DNA of 64,000 nucleotides from an uncultured Cellvibrionales bacterium (GCA_913019905.1 CAJVZD010000006.1:120606-184605); one strand, 5' to 3'. Counted from the stretch's first letter, positions 30,056 through 41,000 are shown. Program-made: numbers and translations. The notes: a model not told the origin generated them from the letters alone.

Positions 30056-30531
30056 ATGATAGCACTTTCGAGAGGAGGAATTGACGACAAACGCATAAAT
30101 TAATATCGTGAGTTCAAACTCATGTACTCAAGTCACGGATATTTAACCCTTAGACGCCGTACGCGGAAGAGTTAGGTATATAGTTGACTGAGTTTTCGAG
30201 ACTAAATTTGAGACAGCAGAAGCTGAGTGAAGTTGCCTAGAATCGCGTTCGACTGATGAACCGCACACCGCTATTAACGAACCAAACACTGTCGTATGGG
30301 GAAACTTGTCACTTTTCACGGAATAGATTATCGTCAACTTGGTGTTGTACAGAACGTTTTACTAATGTCGTGCTTACGATCGATTCTTGTACAGTGCTGG
30401 GATGGTCTCAACAAGCTTAGCCCGTACAGTTAGGGTTCCTACGGCCGACTTGAAGACCAATTAATCTATGCTTTGTGTTTCCTGTTGAAACGTATTAGCG
30501 CAAGAAGACAAAGAATGCGAAGCCAATCAAT

Positions 30532-30957
30532 ATGATGTATGTGTTCCTGATTAACAGTTTAGTCGTTGCTATATCGGTGATCGTTCATTATGAGTTTCTA
30601 TACCGTTTGACCTTGTATATTCCAAAGATGGAAATAAACCATCGATATAGAATCGTGATCGGGGTTTTTGGTGCGTTAGTGGCGCATGCCTTCGAAATCT
30701 GGATTTTTGCGTTTACCTACTTTTTTATGAACCGAGCGGATGGTTGGGGAGAACTTAGTGGAAGCTTCAATGGCAGCTTGATGGACTGCGGATATTTTTC
30801 GTTCACCGTGTTTACTACACTAGGCTTTGGCGATATCCAGCCGATGGGCGATATACGATATTTGACTGGAGTAGAGTCGTTGACCGGTTTGGTCTTAATT
30901 ACCTGGACTGCTTCCTTTTTATACTATGAAATGCAGCGTTACTGGGGCGCTCAATAG
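30532..30957 (+). CDS. Two-pore-type ion channel family protein
   Basis: TM segments flanking 'FTVFTTLGFGDIQPMG' pore/filter motif. Confidence 0.8.
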   Translation: MMYVFLINSLVVAISVIVHYEFLYRLTLYIPKMEINHRYRIVIGVFGALVAHAFEIWIFAFTYFFMNRADGWGELSGSFNGSLMDCGYFSFTVFTTLGFGDIQPMGDIRYLTGVESLTGLVLITWTASFLYYEMQRYWGAQ

Positions 30958-31195
30958 AGCGCTTAATCGGGGGCGGTAAATAGTACCGTATTTCTCGCAT
31001 ATATCGTTCTTCCTTCCTAAAAACTGACATGTAAGAGACATCTTTCGTTTTGGGCTCGTTGAAATGAGCTAAAAGGGCTGAAGTTGAGCTTGCTCCAAAT
31101 GCCTGCTCCCTTAGTTTTCAGTTAGTTCTTAGAATCTGTTAGTGTTGATGCTTTTCCCTTCTAACAACATCAAAATAAGTTATGAGTAAACTATT

Positions 31196-32212
31196 ATGGA
31201 AAACGAACTAACAACAAATCACCTTAACTTTAACGGACAAGTGGCCCTGGTCACTGGCGCCGGCCGCGGGCTCGGACGGGAGCACGCTTTATTGCTTGCT
31301 GCGCGCGGTTGTAAAGTTGTTGTTAATGATCTCGGTAAAGCTTATGACGGAACCGGCAGCGCCGAGGGTCAGGTCGCAGACGAGGTCGTTGAATTAATAA
31401 GGTCCGCCGGTGGAGAGGCGGTCGCTAATTACGACTCTGTAGAAGAGGGAGAGCGTATTGTTGAATCGGTTCTTGCCGCATACGGACGTCTCGATATCGT
31501 TGTGAATAATGCGGGTATTCTAACACCGGAAGTATGGTCTGAATTAACTTTAGAGTCATGGCAGCGTACGATTAACGTAAACCTCACCGGTGTCTTTTCC
31601 GTGATGAAGGCGGCCTGGCCAGTCTTCGTTGAACAAAAGTACGGGCGCTGCATTATGACTTCTTCGCCTGCAATATTTGGAGCAGGTGTGGCGGCCTATG
31701 CAGCTAGTAAAGCCGGAGTGATTGGCCTTGCTAATTCTTTACAATTTGAAGCAAAAAAACTCAAACTAGACATCAAATGTAATATTCTGGTTCCGCAAGC
31801 TGATACCAGAATGACGCGGGATTTCGGCACAGCAATAGATCAGCGACGTCTGGAACAAGGAAAGTCTGCGGCACGAAGTGTTCCGGAAGAGGTCATGCAG
31901 AGATTGTCTCCGGACAAAGTATCTGCAATGGTCGTCTGGCTTGCGCACTCGAGTTGTGACGCCGAAGCCTCAATGCACGAAGCTGGCGGTGGCTACTTTG
32001 CGCAATTGCGCTGGGCTCGGTCTGCCCCTTTGTACGCGACTGAAATAGAGGGTGTTGATGGTGCTCCCGTGCCAGAAAATGTAAGAGATGGTCGGCAAAC
32101 ACTGACGGATTTTGAAAGCGGAGATATGCCATTATCCGGCGATGGGTCTATGGGTTCTCCAAGCGCGCTTGAGCGAGTGTTTGCGCATTTGAAATCGCCG
32201 CCAGAGGTCTAA
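31196..32212 (+). CDS. Short-chain dehydrogenase/reductase
   Basis: TGAGRGLG, NNAGI, YAASKAG motifs; 'VVNDLGKAYDGTGSAEGQVADEVVELI' resembles 17beta-HSD4/MFE-type SDRs. Confidence 0.93.
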   Translation: MENELTTNHLNFNGQVALVTGAGRGLGREHALLLAARGCKVVVNDLGKAYDGTGSAEGQVADEVVELIRSAGGEAVANYDSVEEGERIVESVLAAYGRLDIVVNNAGILTPEVWSELTLESWQRTINVNLTGVFSVMKAAWPVFVEQKYGRCIMTSSPAIFGAGVAAYAASKAGVIGLANSLQFEAKKLKLDIKCNILVPQADTRMTRDFGTAIDQRRLEQGKSAARSVPEEVMQRLSPDKVSAMVVWLAHSSCDAEASMHEAGGGYFAQLRWARSAPLYATEIEGVDGAPVPENVRDGRQTLTDFESGDMPLSGDGSMGSPSALERVFAHLKSPPEV

Positions 32213-32411
32213 ACGAACAGATAACCTGTAACTCAGGGTGTCATCAAAGAGTCTCTTGCCGGACCCGCCAAAGAATTTTCGACGGGTCGTAGCGCAAAAA
32301 AAAGTTGGTGCCAGTATGTTATACCTAAAACAAGCTAAGTCGGACGAGCAGTGAGTTTACAGCGCGCATGGACACGATTTCTTATTTGATAGAAATCACC
32401 TTCGATAATCG

Positions 32412-32852
32412 TCATCTTCCCGACGGTATGGTACCGCAATCAAATTGGTTATTTCTGACCCAGGTGAGCGCAGCGAGTCGACTATGGAATACCTCAGCGG
32501 GAATGTTCGGGGAGTATCTGTCGCGAGAGTAATTATTTGCCCACAAGGTATTGGCATTATGGCTTACAAAAGCAATAGCGGTGAAATAAAGCGGAGCGTG
32601 CTTGCTGACAAATTGCATTAATGCATCATCGACGGAGTAACTATGGATTCGGTCAAAGATAAGCGGTACTTTGACTGTAAATAATTCTGCGACGGCTACC
32701 AAAAACTCCGCGCCTTCGTCTTCCTGAAGGTGATTGACGTCATAGTGGCGATGATACAGGTAGCTGTCTTCGACCCAATACATCACGCCCGCGTCGTTTT
32801 TGTGGATAAGTTGTACTGTGCTGTTTTCGTAGTTCAATCGGATCTGTCTCAC
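32412..32852 (-). CDS. Hypothetical STAS-like protein
   Basis: 'FTAIAFVSHNANTLWANNY...NIPAEVFHSRLAALTWV' looks like DUF/STAS-like small proteins. Confidence 0.55.
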   Translation of the reverse strand: MRQIRLNYENSTVQLIHKNDAGVMYWVEDSYLYHRHYDVNHLQEDEGAEFLVAVAELFTVKVPLIFDRIHSYSVDDALMQFVSKHAPLYFTAIAFVSHNANTLWANNYSRDRYSPNIPAEVFHSRLAALTWVRNNQFDCGTIPSGR

Positions 32853-33070
32853 GTAATGAATAGTTTTTTAGTAACACGTGCTTCATAATCTTCCTGAAAA
32901 TTACTGCCGTGACGAGTGCTGTTGATTTAACGCGGTGAAACCCAATTTCGTTTCGACCTGATCAATAGGCTCCCAAACGAGGAAAAAGCGTTGCTATCGC
33001 AGCGACATTAGCAGGCGGGATTACTGAATAATAATCGGTTTTTACGGGTATTATAATGACTTGGTAGGCG

Positions 33071-33109
33071 TCACAAAATACAGCCTCGAATTAATCGAGG
33101 CTATTGTGT
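33071..33109. other. Stable hairpin in large intergenic region
   Basis: TCACAAAATAC-AGCCTCGA-ATTAA-TCGAGGCT-ATTGTG with 8 bp perfect stem (33082-33102 region). Confidence 0.5.
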
Positions 33110-33737
33110 TTGGCTGCATCTCTCCGGTGTTGGTAATCTAAATAAATAAGAGTGATTAGCCGTGTTAAGATTTCGCGGTCATAATATCATGCAGGAAATA
33201 GTGGTAAATACGCGCGATTACCTGTTGGAATAAGTGTTACCACTTAATTGCGAGTTGTCATCGGTCTAATCCAGCCGACAATTTTATATAGAATACTTAA
33301 TACACATCAAAGATCTCATCTCGTGACGCCTATATACTGATATTCGTGGCAAATGGGTTGATCTAAGTTGTTTTTTTTACCTGAATTGAGTCCTCGCTGC
33401 GGTAGTGTATTGACACTTTCACGAGTGATTGTTGGTGACGGTCGCTGGTTCAAAGATTTTCTCTTTTGTTGAAAAACAGGTATTATTGTTCAGGGATTGA
33501 GTGCCGCTGCATTCGAGAAGGTCGACAGTCCCTTTATGTGAAAATGAAAGTCGCTTTTAAATACGATACTTCACTTGAATTGACTCTAAATACCTGCTTT
33601 TTGACCGTTAATGCGTCGACACCGATGTTCGGACCATCTCCATATCCGTGATAATTTCAGCATTTACAGCGTAGATGGTTTTTACGTTGCTTAGTTCGCT
33701 GTTACTTTTTCTCAGTCCAAGGCTTTTGTGACCGATT

Positions 33738-35117
33738 GTGCCCAATAAAACCCAAATAAAGAAGATTAAGCAAAGTGGATTGCAACGCCAGTTTGCAATA
33801 TCCCTAGCAGGTGCAAGTAGTGGTGCGCGCTTATTGAGCAATCGTGCGGCTAGTTTGTTTTTGTCGGCTGATGATAGGAGAGAATCTCATCAAAAGGCCT
33901 TAGCAAGGGAAGCGAAGCTATTTACTCAGCAGCTTGGTGAACTCAAGGGCGCTTACGTTAAAATTGGTCAGATGATGGCACTGTACGGCGATGGCCTGCT
34001 ACCCAAAGAAGTGACCGATGCCCTACACCATCTTGAGCACAAAACCAGCAGTTTAGAATGGCTGTCGATTGAACCCGTACTAAAGACGACGCTGGGTAAT
34101 CGGTATTGCGAATTGCAGATAGATCAAAAGCCGGTAGCCGCAGCCTCTTTGGCCCAGCTACACCGTGCGACCTGTGTTAAAGACGGCCGTTCCCTTTGTA
34201 TCAAGGTGCAATACCCGGGCGTTGCTGAAACCATCGATTCAGATTTCAGAGGGCTGATGCAGATGTTACGTTTGACTCGCTGGGTTCAATCCGGACGAGA
34301 TGTCGAAATATGGATGAAGGACATCAAGGCAATGCTGGTCGATGAGGTCGATTACCTGCGCGAAAAACGAATGACCGAGCGGGTTGCAGAATTGCTCAGC
34401 GGCAATGGGCGATATATTGTGCCGACTATTGAGGGACGTTACTCGACCGAGAATATTCTGACAATGGATTATATTGAAGGATATGAAGTGACAAATCCTG
34501 CCATTTCTCGGCTGTCGCAGGGTCGACGAAATGCTCTGGCCATCTCGATGCTGGACGTCTTTTTTAAAGAAGTATTCGAGTGGGGGATCATGCAGACCGA
34601 CCCGAATTTTGGGAATTATCGCGTGCAGCTATCAAAGCCTAACGATAGCGATATGGCGGATGTAGACAAATTGGTGTTGTTGGATTTTGGTGCCGTGCGT
34701 GAGTTAGACGCGACGTTTCTGACGGCCTTGCGAAAAACAATCATTGCATCCTATCGGCAAGATAAAGCGCAGGTAATAGAGGGCGCGATTGAACTTAATT
34801 GTTTGCGAAATACTCATCCTGAGCGAGTAAAAGAGTCCTTTGCTGACTTTTGTATGCTTTTGATGGAGCCTTTTCGAAAAGATAAATCTGACATACCCCA
34901 TTTCGCATTAAACTCGAAGAATCAATATAAATGGCATATGTCTAATCTCATGAAACGCGCTGGGAAGCTCGGCGCAAAATCTGTGGCAGTCGAAGGATTT
35001 AGTCCTCCACCCAAAGAATTTGCTCTTATCGCCCGTAAGCTAAGTGGAGTATTCACCTTTGTGACGACCCTGCGAGCGGAAATTAATGCTTACAAAATTA
35101 TCGAGAAGTATTTGTAG
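33738..35117 (+). CDS. ABC1/AarF (UbiB-like) atypical kinase
   Basis: 'GAYVKIGQMMALYGDGLLPKEVTDALHHL', 'PVAAASLAQLHRATCVKDGRSLCIKVQYPGV', 'QTDPNFGNY', 'LVLLDFGAVREL'. Confidence 0.93.
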   Translation: MPNKTQIKKIKQSGLQRQFAISLAGASSGARLLSNRAASLFLSADDRRESHQKALAREAKLFTQQLGELKGAYVKIGQMMALYGDGLLPKEVTDALHHLEHKTSSLEWLSIEPVLKTTLGNRYCELQIDQKPVAAASLAQLHRATCVKDGRSLCIKVQYPGVAETIDSDFRGLMQMLRLTRWVQSGRDVEIWMKDIKAMLVDEVDYLREKRMTERVAELLSGNGRYIVPTIEGRYSTENILTMDYIEGYEVTNPAISRLSQGRRNALAISMLDVFFKEVFEWGIMQTDPNFGNYRVQLSKPNDSDMADVDKLVLLDFGAVRELDATFLTALRKTIIASYRQDKAQVIEGAIELNCLRNTHPERVKESFADFCMLLMEPFRKDKSDIPHFALNSKNQYKWHMSNLMKRAGKLGAKSVAVEGFSPPPKEFALIARKLSGVFTFVTTLRAEINAYKIIEKYL

Positions 35118-35310
35118 TCAATTGATGTGACACTAATGCGTTGGATGCAAATACGTTTTTATAGCGTGGTTGACTTTCCATAACAGCTTTTTCACTCCTT
35201 GAGATAGTCGCAATTTTCGCTATCGTCGCGAAGGTGATCTTTCCTTGTACAGTGATTCTTAGATCTCGTCAGTATGAAATGTCTTAAGAATGTTAACTAT
35301 GTTTTTGGCA

Positions 35311-36174
35311 TTACTGTTTAAATTCCGTCATTGTTTCGGTGAAGGCAGTCATGCTGGGTTTAATTGAATCCTTCCTCCAGATAAGGCTGGTTGAGGATTT
35401 TCGCCACTTGGGTGGAAGGGCGTGAATTTTTAAAGCGGCCGAAAAAGGATAGATGTCGACCACAGCTTGCGGAATTATTCCTACTCCCATACCTGCAGCA
35501 ACGCAACTCAGCATGGCATGGTAAGAATTAACCTCCACCACATTGGCAATTAATGAACTTTCTTTTAGCCACTCACTCATGCGTTTGCGGTACATACATT
35601 TTGGGCTAAATCCGAGCAAGGTGGGCTCTATGCCCAGATCAAGCGGGCTCTTTATTTTTGGGTGCGTGGGGTCAGAGACGAGTACCAGATTTTCCTTAAA
35701 CACTGTTGTAATAGATAGTCGGTCATCTCTCTCCGGATCAGATACTAATGCAATGTCCAGATCACCCGCGAGTACCTTTTCGATCAACGCTCCCGTGGGG
35801 TTACTTTTAACCACTATTTCCACGTCGGGATATTGTTGATGAAAGGCCATCAATGGTTCTATCAAACGAGTTGCCGCAGCCATTTCTATGGAGCCGATCC
35901 GCAATAACCCTTTGGGTTTATTATTTTGGAATTGCTCTTTAGCTTCTTGCGCCAAGCCAAGTATCTTGTCCGCGTATTCGAGTAGCTGTTCACCCGCTGG
36001 GGAAATACGTAAACGTCTTTTTTCTCGAATAAAAAGTCTTTGTGCCAGCTCTTGTTCCAGCTTTTGGATCCGAAAGGTTACATTGGATGGTACCCTGTGG
36101 AGCTTATTTGCCGCCTTAATAATTCCTCCCGTTTCTACCACGGTTTTAAAAACATGCAGGTCGGAGAGTTCCAT
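35311..36174 (-). CDS. LysR family transcriptional regulator
   Basis: N-terminal HTH 'FKTVVETGGIIKAANKLHRVPSNVTFRIQKLEQELAQRLFIREKRRLRISPAGEQLL'. Confidence 0.95.
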   Translation of the reverse strand: MELSDLHVFKTVVETGGIIKAANKLHRVPSNVTFRIQKLEQELAQRLFIREKRRLRISPAGEQLLEYADKILGLAQEAKEQFQNNKPKGLLRIGSIEMAAATRLIEPLMAFHQQYPDVEIVVKSNPTGALIEKVLAGDLDIALVSDPERDDRLSITTVFKENLVLVSDPTHPKIKSPLDLGIEPTLLGFSPKCMYRKRMSEWLKESSLIANVVEVNSYHAMLSCVAAGMGVGIIPQAVVDIYPFSAALKIHALPPKWRKSSTSLIWRKDSIKPSMTAFTETMTEFKQ

Positions 36175-36188
36175 TTAATATTCTCTAC

Positions 36189-36219
36189 TAGTGAATTATA
36201 TATGCATTATTATTCACTA
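36189..36219. promoter_or_regulatory. Candidate LysR-type binding site
   Basis: TAGTGAAT-N15-ATTCACTA in the divergent LysR/EamA promoter. Confidence 0.5.
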
Positions 36220-36288
36220 TAAATGAATTAGTTGGCAAGTTATTATGAGTTCTTCTTTCAGAACAGTCACTATTTCGAGCAACACTTT

Positions 36289-37203
36289 ATGAATAATATT
36301 GAACGTCAGGGTTATATCTACGTCTTGGCTGCGGTTTTAATTTGGTCTGGATTTATTCTTGTGTCGCGTATTGGGGGTATTAGTCCACTTTCTCCCTATG
36401 ATGTTATCGCCATTCGCTACGTTACTTGCACGGCAATTTTGTTACCACTTTGGTGGTTTAAGTTTCGTTTTGAATTACTGGACTTGAAGCTGTTTGTGAT
36501 AAGTTCGATCGGAGGTTTAGCGTATGCTCTGTTGGCTTTTAATGGATTTGAATTAGCAACGGCTTCTCATGCGGCGGTATTGCTGCCTGGCTTGATGCCG
36601 TTGTTTATCATTGTGCTGTCAGCTCTGATAAACAAAGAGCAGCACCGATTAGAGAAGTGGCTCGGGGTGGGGGTAATTAGCATTGGAGTCGCCGGCCTGT
36701 TATGGCAAAAAATCCCCAACAGCGATCTTATGTCTGTTGGTCATCTGTATTTAGTCGGAGCCGCTCTGTGTTGGGGACTGTTTTCTATTTTACTAAAGCG
36801 GTGGGATATATCGCCGTGGCAGGCTACCGTTAGTTTAGCGCTGATTACCTGTTTTCTTTATCTACCCGTATACCTGTTGTGGTTACCGAAAAATATTTCT
36901 GTGTCGAATCTGTCGGAGTTAGTCGGTGACATTGCACTACAAGGTTTTTATCAAGGTGTAATGGCAACGATTGTGCAGATGTTGTTCTACGTTAGGGCGG
37001 TTCAACTTATTGGGCCCGCCACGGTCGGAGCTTTTATGGCATTTGTGCCGCTGATAGCTGGGTTTTCTGCCATTGTACTTTTTGGTGAGGACTTGACTGC
37101 AGCGTTAGTTATCGGATTGGTTTTTGTTAGTGTCGGTGCCTGTCTTTCGTACAGCACCTTTTTTGGACCTAAAGGAAGTTATCATGCCCTACGTAAATAT
37201 TAA
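36289..37203 (+). CDS. EamA/DMT family transporter
   Basis: 10 TM segments in two EamA-like halves; ORF track start 36232, ATG 36289 preferred. Confidence 0.9.
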   Translation: MNNIERQGYIYVLAAVLIWSGFILVSRIGGISPLSPYDVIAIRYVTCTAILLPLWWFKFRFELLDLKLFVISSIGGLAYALLAFNGFELATASHAAVLLPGLMPLFIIVLSALINKEQHRLEKWLGVGVISIGVAGLLWQKIPNSDLMSVGHLYLVGAALCWGLFSILLKRWDISPWQATVSLALITCFLYLPVYLLWLPKNISVSNLSELVGDIALQGFYQGVMATIVQMLFYVRAVQLIGPATVGAFMAFVPLIAGFSAIVLFGEDLTAALVIGLVFVSVGACLSYSTFFGPKGSYHALRKY

Positions 37204-37381
37204 GATTACCGATGAAGATGTCAGTGCTGAACAAAAATCTGATTTGATTTGTGGCGTGACCCAGCTGTTGGTTGATGTGTTAAACAAAAATTCCGCAACG
37301 ACCGTTGTCGTCATTGATGAAGTGAATACAGATAACTGGGGGATAGGTGGGGAAGTGGTAACCGCGCTTAGGGCGCGATAA
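37184..37381 (+). CDS. 4-oxalocrotonate tautomerase family protein
   Basis: MPYVNIKITDEDVSAEQKSDLICGVTQLLVDVLNKNSATTVVVIDEVNTDNWGIGG; Pro after Met; overlaps transporter gene. Confidence 0.92.
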   Translation: MPYVNIKITDEDVSAEQKSDLICGVTQLLVDVLNKNSATTVVVIDEVNTDNWGIGGEVVTALRAR

Positions 37382-38513
37382 CGTCCAATTCAGCTGCTTG
37401 TGTTTTTTGTCTGTACATCGCCTGATCGGCCATCTTAATTACCTGTTTGAGGTCGGATTCTCCGTCAAACGGTGTAACGCCTATACTGGCTGAACACCGG
37501 TACTTGAAGGTTTGTTGTGAGTTACCCATTTCTTGCGTTAGTGAACAGCTAGTCTGCAGGGCTGATTCAATTTTTGTTGCGATTGAACGAGCAATCCTAA
37601 TTGATTTCTTTTCATCCGCATCGACTTCGGCAATGAGAGCTACAAATTCGTCGCCACCGAATCGAGCAACAACATCCGTTTCACGCAACGAAATTTCGAT
37701 TATTTGCGCCGCCTGCTGTAAAAGAGAATCACCAGCGTCATGGCCGTATTGATCGTTGACTGTCTTGAAGTTATCGAGGTCTATAAACAACAGGGTGCCG
37801 CAGGTCTTTGAACGGAAACAACGGGCTCTCTCTAGCTCGAAGCGTTGCATAAACCCTCGTCGATTGAGCATGCCGGTGAGGCTGTCGGTCGTTGAAATGG
37901 TTTCGAGCTGTATTTCATTTTTCGACGTAGCGTAATCCGATAAGAGTATTATTCCAACCATCAAAAAGGTGCTGGAAAGGATATTGGCTATCTCTAAAAA
38001 GGCCACGATATTTTGATCGAGCTCTTCGACCTCTGGATACGGCGGAAATGAGCCGGATTCACAAGCCACAAATAATAAAATATTGAGTGCAGATAAAAAT
38101 ATGATGGACCGCCATTGCTGTACGGGAAAAGTCGAAATAATAATTCCGCAATAACTCAGGAAGAAAAAGTGGGCGTTCAGGTCGTTACCTTGTCCAAAAA
38201 CGACAAGTAAGCAGATCATGCCAAGGGCATTCACGCTCATCATCCATCGGGCGAGCCGCAAATATCCACGGTGGTTTAAAACCATGGTCAATAAGTAGAC
38301 GGGAGCAAAAGTAAGTTGAATTGTCGCTGAATTTGTAAATACGATATTGCCGGTATCAGACAAAAGGTAAAATAGTCCATAAAGGGTAGCGGTGAGTACC
38401 GCGATGCCCGCTACGATATTACTATGATGTATTTTCCTCTTTTCAGTTGTGCTTTCGGCATGTTGCTCCCCGGCATGAAGAAGAGAAGAAAACGCTTTAT
38501 TGAAGTCCCCCAT
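37368..38513 (-). CDS. Membrane GGDEF diguanylate cyclase
   Basis: About 6 TM segments; RFGGDEF active site; RETD I-site five residues upstream. Confidence 0.95.
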   Translation of the reverse strand: MGDFNKAFSSLLHAGEQHAESTTEKRKIHHSNIVAGIAVLTATLYGLFYLLSDTGNIVFTNSATIQLTFAPVYLLTMVLNHRGYLRLARWMMSVNALGMICLLVVFGQGNDLNAHFFFLSYCGIIISTFPVQQWRSIIFLSALNILLFVACESGSFPPYPEVEELDQNIVAFLEIANILSSTFLMVGIILLSDYATSKNEIQLETISTTDSLTGMLNRRGFMQRFELERARCFRSKTCGTLLFIDLDNFKTVNDQYGHDAGDSLLQQAAQIIEISLRETDVVARFGGDEFVALIAEVDADEKKSIRIARSIATKIESALQTSCSLTQEMGNSQQTFKYRCSASIGVTPFDGESDLKQVIKMADQAMYRQKTQAAELDVIAP

Positions 38514-38968
38514 TTTTCTTACTCGGTTGTATTTACTCTATGAATGCTTATTCTTATTTCTTAATGGAAGAATAAACGTGTAATTTTGGAATGTCTAGCT
38601 ATATTAGCGAGGGAATAGATTGCATTGTTTTTCTTATTCATACTATTTACAGCGTGAGTATCGCTGCCCTATCACGAGATTGACAACGGGATTTATGCCA
38701 GCGATTCGAAGGGGAGCAGCGAGTATATTTCTAGGCTTTCAGCGGGTATTTACAGGGGGTCGTGACCGAAAAGGTCATTGATGAGAGAAATAGTCGCATG
38801 GTATTTGAAAGCAATCGCAAGCACCTGCCACCTTACTTCGCTGTGGCCGAAAGACTCTGTCGCGACTGCTTTTAATACGTTTACTGCTTTTTGGTAATTT
38901 TTACTATGCCGGCGATAGCGCGAGTGTCGTTACAGCTGCGCGTTTCACAGCATTGTTGCTCGGTTGAT

Positions 38969-39274
38969 TTAGTCTATCGTTTGGTAGATCTGATCAGCAA
39001 GGGTACCGTCTTTGTATATTCCCCCTGCTTCCTGGGACATTGCTTGATAGACATCATCCGATTCGATCTTTTCCATATTCGACTCGTAAGCAGCCAAACT
39101 ATCGTGGCGTGACGTCCATGCTATTGTGCGGGGGTTACCGCCGATTTGCCGCACCAACTGTACATCAAGACCTTGGGCTTCTTTGAGATGAGAGACAAAT
39201 TTTTGTGCCATTTCCAGGCCGGCTTGATCCTTTCCCGCTTGTAATTCTACGCTACGTACAAAGATAATAGTCAT
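38969..39274 (-). CDS. Dimeric alpha-beta barrel (NIPSNAP/antibiotic-monooxygenase-like) protein
   Basis: 'IIFVRSVELQAGKDQAGLEMAQKFVSHLKEAQGLDVQLVRQIGGNPRTIAWTSRHDSLAAYESNMEKI'. Confidence 0.6.
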   Translation of the reverse strand: MTIIFVRSVELQAGKDQAGLEMAQKFVSHLKEAQGLDVQLVRQIGGNPRTIAWTSRHDSLAAYESNMEKIESDDVYQAMSQEAGGIYKDGTLADQIYQTID

Positions 39275-39780
39275 GTTGAAACTCCCATTTTATTTTTTGA
39301 ACAAATGCTCCGTGACCTGTTCACTTGAGAACGGGATGCTCTCAATACTTAAAGTCTAGATAGCATCTTTTCGATGTCAAAAAATTTAATGCCTATACCG
39401 ACAAATGTTAAATTGACCGGCGTGTGAGGTGAGATTTACCGAGATCGAAAATGTGATCTGATCGCTGGTGGTAGCTAACTTTACTATCAAAAATTATTTT
39501 CTTCGCTGAAGACAAATCACATCGTTTAAGGGTAATATTAGTTACAAAAAATATAAGCAATTTGGACATTCATTCGGGTAACGGTAGATCGTAAAGCGGT
39601 ACCCTATGTAATGCGGAAACCTTAGTCGGAGGTCAGCTATTGGGTGTAAAAACCTTAGATTAGTCGACCGCCCTTATTAAAACCCGACTGCGTCAAATGT
39701 GTAGATACTTACGGGATACAACTGTTATTAGCAACCACGGTTTATAGATTACTGATCATAAAATGCTTTATGAAAATCAC

Positions 39781-39822
39781 TGCTTATAGATGAGTGCTTA
39801 TAAATGAGTGTACGTAAATGAA
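39781..39822. repeat. 14 bp tandem repeat, 3 copies
   Basis: TGCTTATAGATGAG / TGCTTATAAATGAG / TGTACGTAAATGAA, ending at the next ORF start. Confidence 0.65.
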
Positions 39823-40256
39823 TGAATTGGAGCAGTTCAATGGAAATATGCCAGTCGGATAATTGTTATAATGTTGGAATTAAAAATAAGTATGATTTCT
39901 ATTTTTGTAGTCGCTGTTCGGGAAGCGAAGATCCTGTCGAAGAAGTCGCAGCCGTTTTTGAAGGAAAAAAAGTGGTTCTGGGCGGCGTTTTAAGCGGCGT
40001 TGTGTTCGATAAGGCGGAGACTAATTATATTAACTCATTGCTTACAGCGGCGAACGATGGCAATGCAGAGAGTATCTGGAATGGCAGGTCAGCCCACCAC
40101 AGCACGCAACCCAGAAGCAATTTTACGGTTGTCTATACGCGTTCTAATACCGGCGATCTTTTGGTCATTGGGTACGGTTCTCACGGAAAATCTAATAAAG
40201 AGTACAAGATATTTTTCGACACAGGTGGTTCATCAAAAACCTGTACGCGAGTATAA
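39822..40256 (+). CDS. Hypothetical protein with N-terminal Cys pairs (possible zinc-binding knuckle)
   Basis: CQSDNC...CSRC arrangement; no recognised family. Confidence 0.5.
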   Translation: MNWSSSMEICQSDNCYNVGIKNKYDFYFCSRCSGSEDPVEEVAAVFEGKKVVLGGVLSGVVFDKAETNYINSLLTAANDGNAESIWNGRSAHHSTQPRSNFTVVYTRSNTGDLLVIGYGSHGKSNKEYKIFFDTGGSSKTCTRV

Positions 40257-40465
40257 CGCTAGTTCACTTTGAACACGGTTTTCTTTACACCTGAACGGAC
40301 GCTTCAAATTGACTGTTGGCTTACTACTAGCTTATTGTTTCTTGGCTGTCATTCTTGGTTGTCGTTCTGGGGTAAATCGTTTCAGCGGGATAGTGCGGCT
40401 CGGTTTTTATTTTTGCCGCTATCGTTTTCTATTCTGGGCAAAGGCAATATTCATAGCCCTGTTTG

Positions 40466-40687
40466 CTAACAGCCTCGTGTAATAACGTTATCTATTTCAA
40501 CGATATTATCGAGATCAAAATCGATGAAGCTTTCTAGGTCTTTGCGAGATCTTGTCTTGCTTATTTCTATTAAAACCGCGCTTAGGATCGCGTGAGCCAT
40601 GGTATCTGAGCTCATTGAAGAATTTTGTTCTGCGTCGTCAATTGCATCGACAACCAATTTAGTTGCTATCGTAGTTTCACCGCTCAT
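40466..40687 (-). CDS. Small acidic hypothetical protein
   Basis: Protein-like composition MSGETTIATKLVVDAIDDAEQNSSMSSDTMAHAILSAVLIEISKTRSRKDLESFIDFDLDNI. Confidence 0.4.
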   Translation of the reverse strand: MSGETTIATKLVVDAIDDAEQNSSMSSDTMAHAILSAVLIEISKTRSRKDLESFIDFDLDNIVEIDNVITRGC

Positions 40688-41000
40688 TTTTAGTGTATCC
40701 CTCATATATTTCTGTTTATTTACTCACATTTTGCTGCGTCATTTTGCCCGATATTGTGAAAAGCCGCAATACTGGCGTAACGCCCGTGCAGCAAAGTGAA
40801 TATTTGTTGATGTTCCCCTTGCTTCATTGTTGACCAAGAAGATTTTTGCTTGCTTGTTCTGAGAGCGGTGTCCGGTCACAGTGACGAGACAGCAGGGAAG
40901 CGGCGGCTTTTAGTCTGTGTGTTTTTCCGGAATTCCCGAACACGAATTAATCGATATTGATTAATAAGGCTTCGTATTAGTGATTAAAGTGGCAGCGTGA

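Noticed and set aside
32262-32288. GACCCG...CGGGTC hairpin after the SDR gene
   Set aside because: Followed by poly-A rather than poly-T on the plus strand; not a convincing terminator
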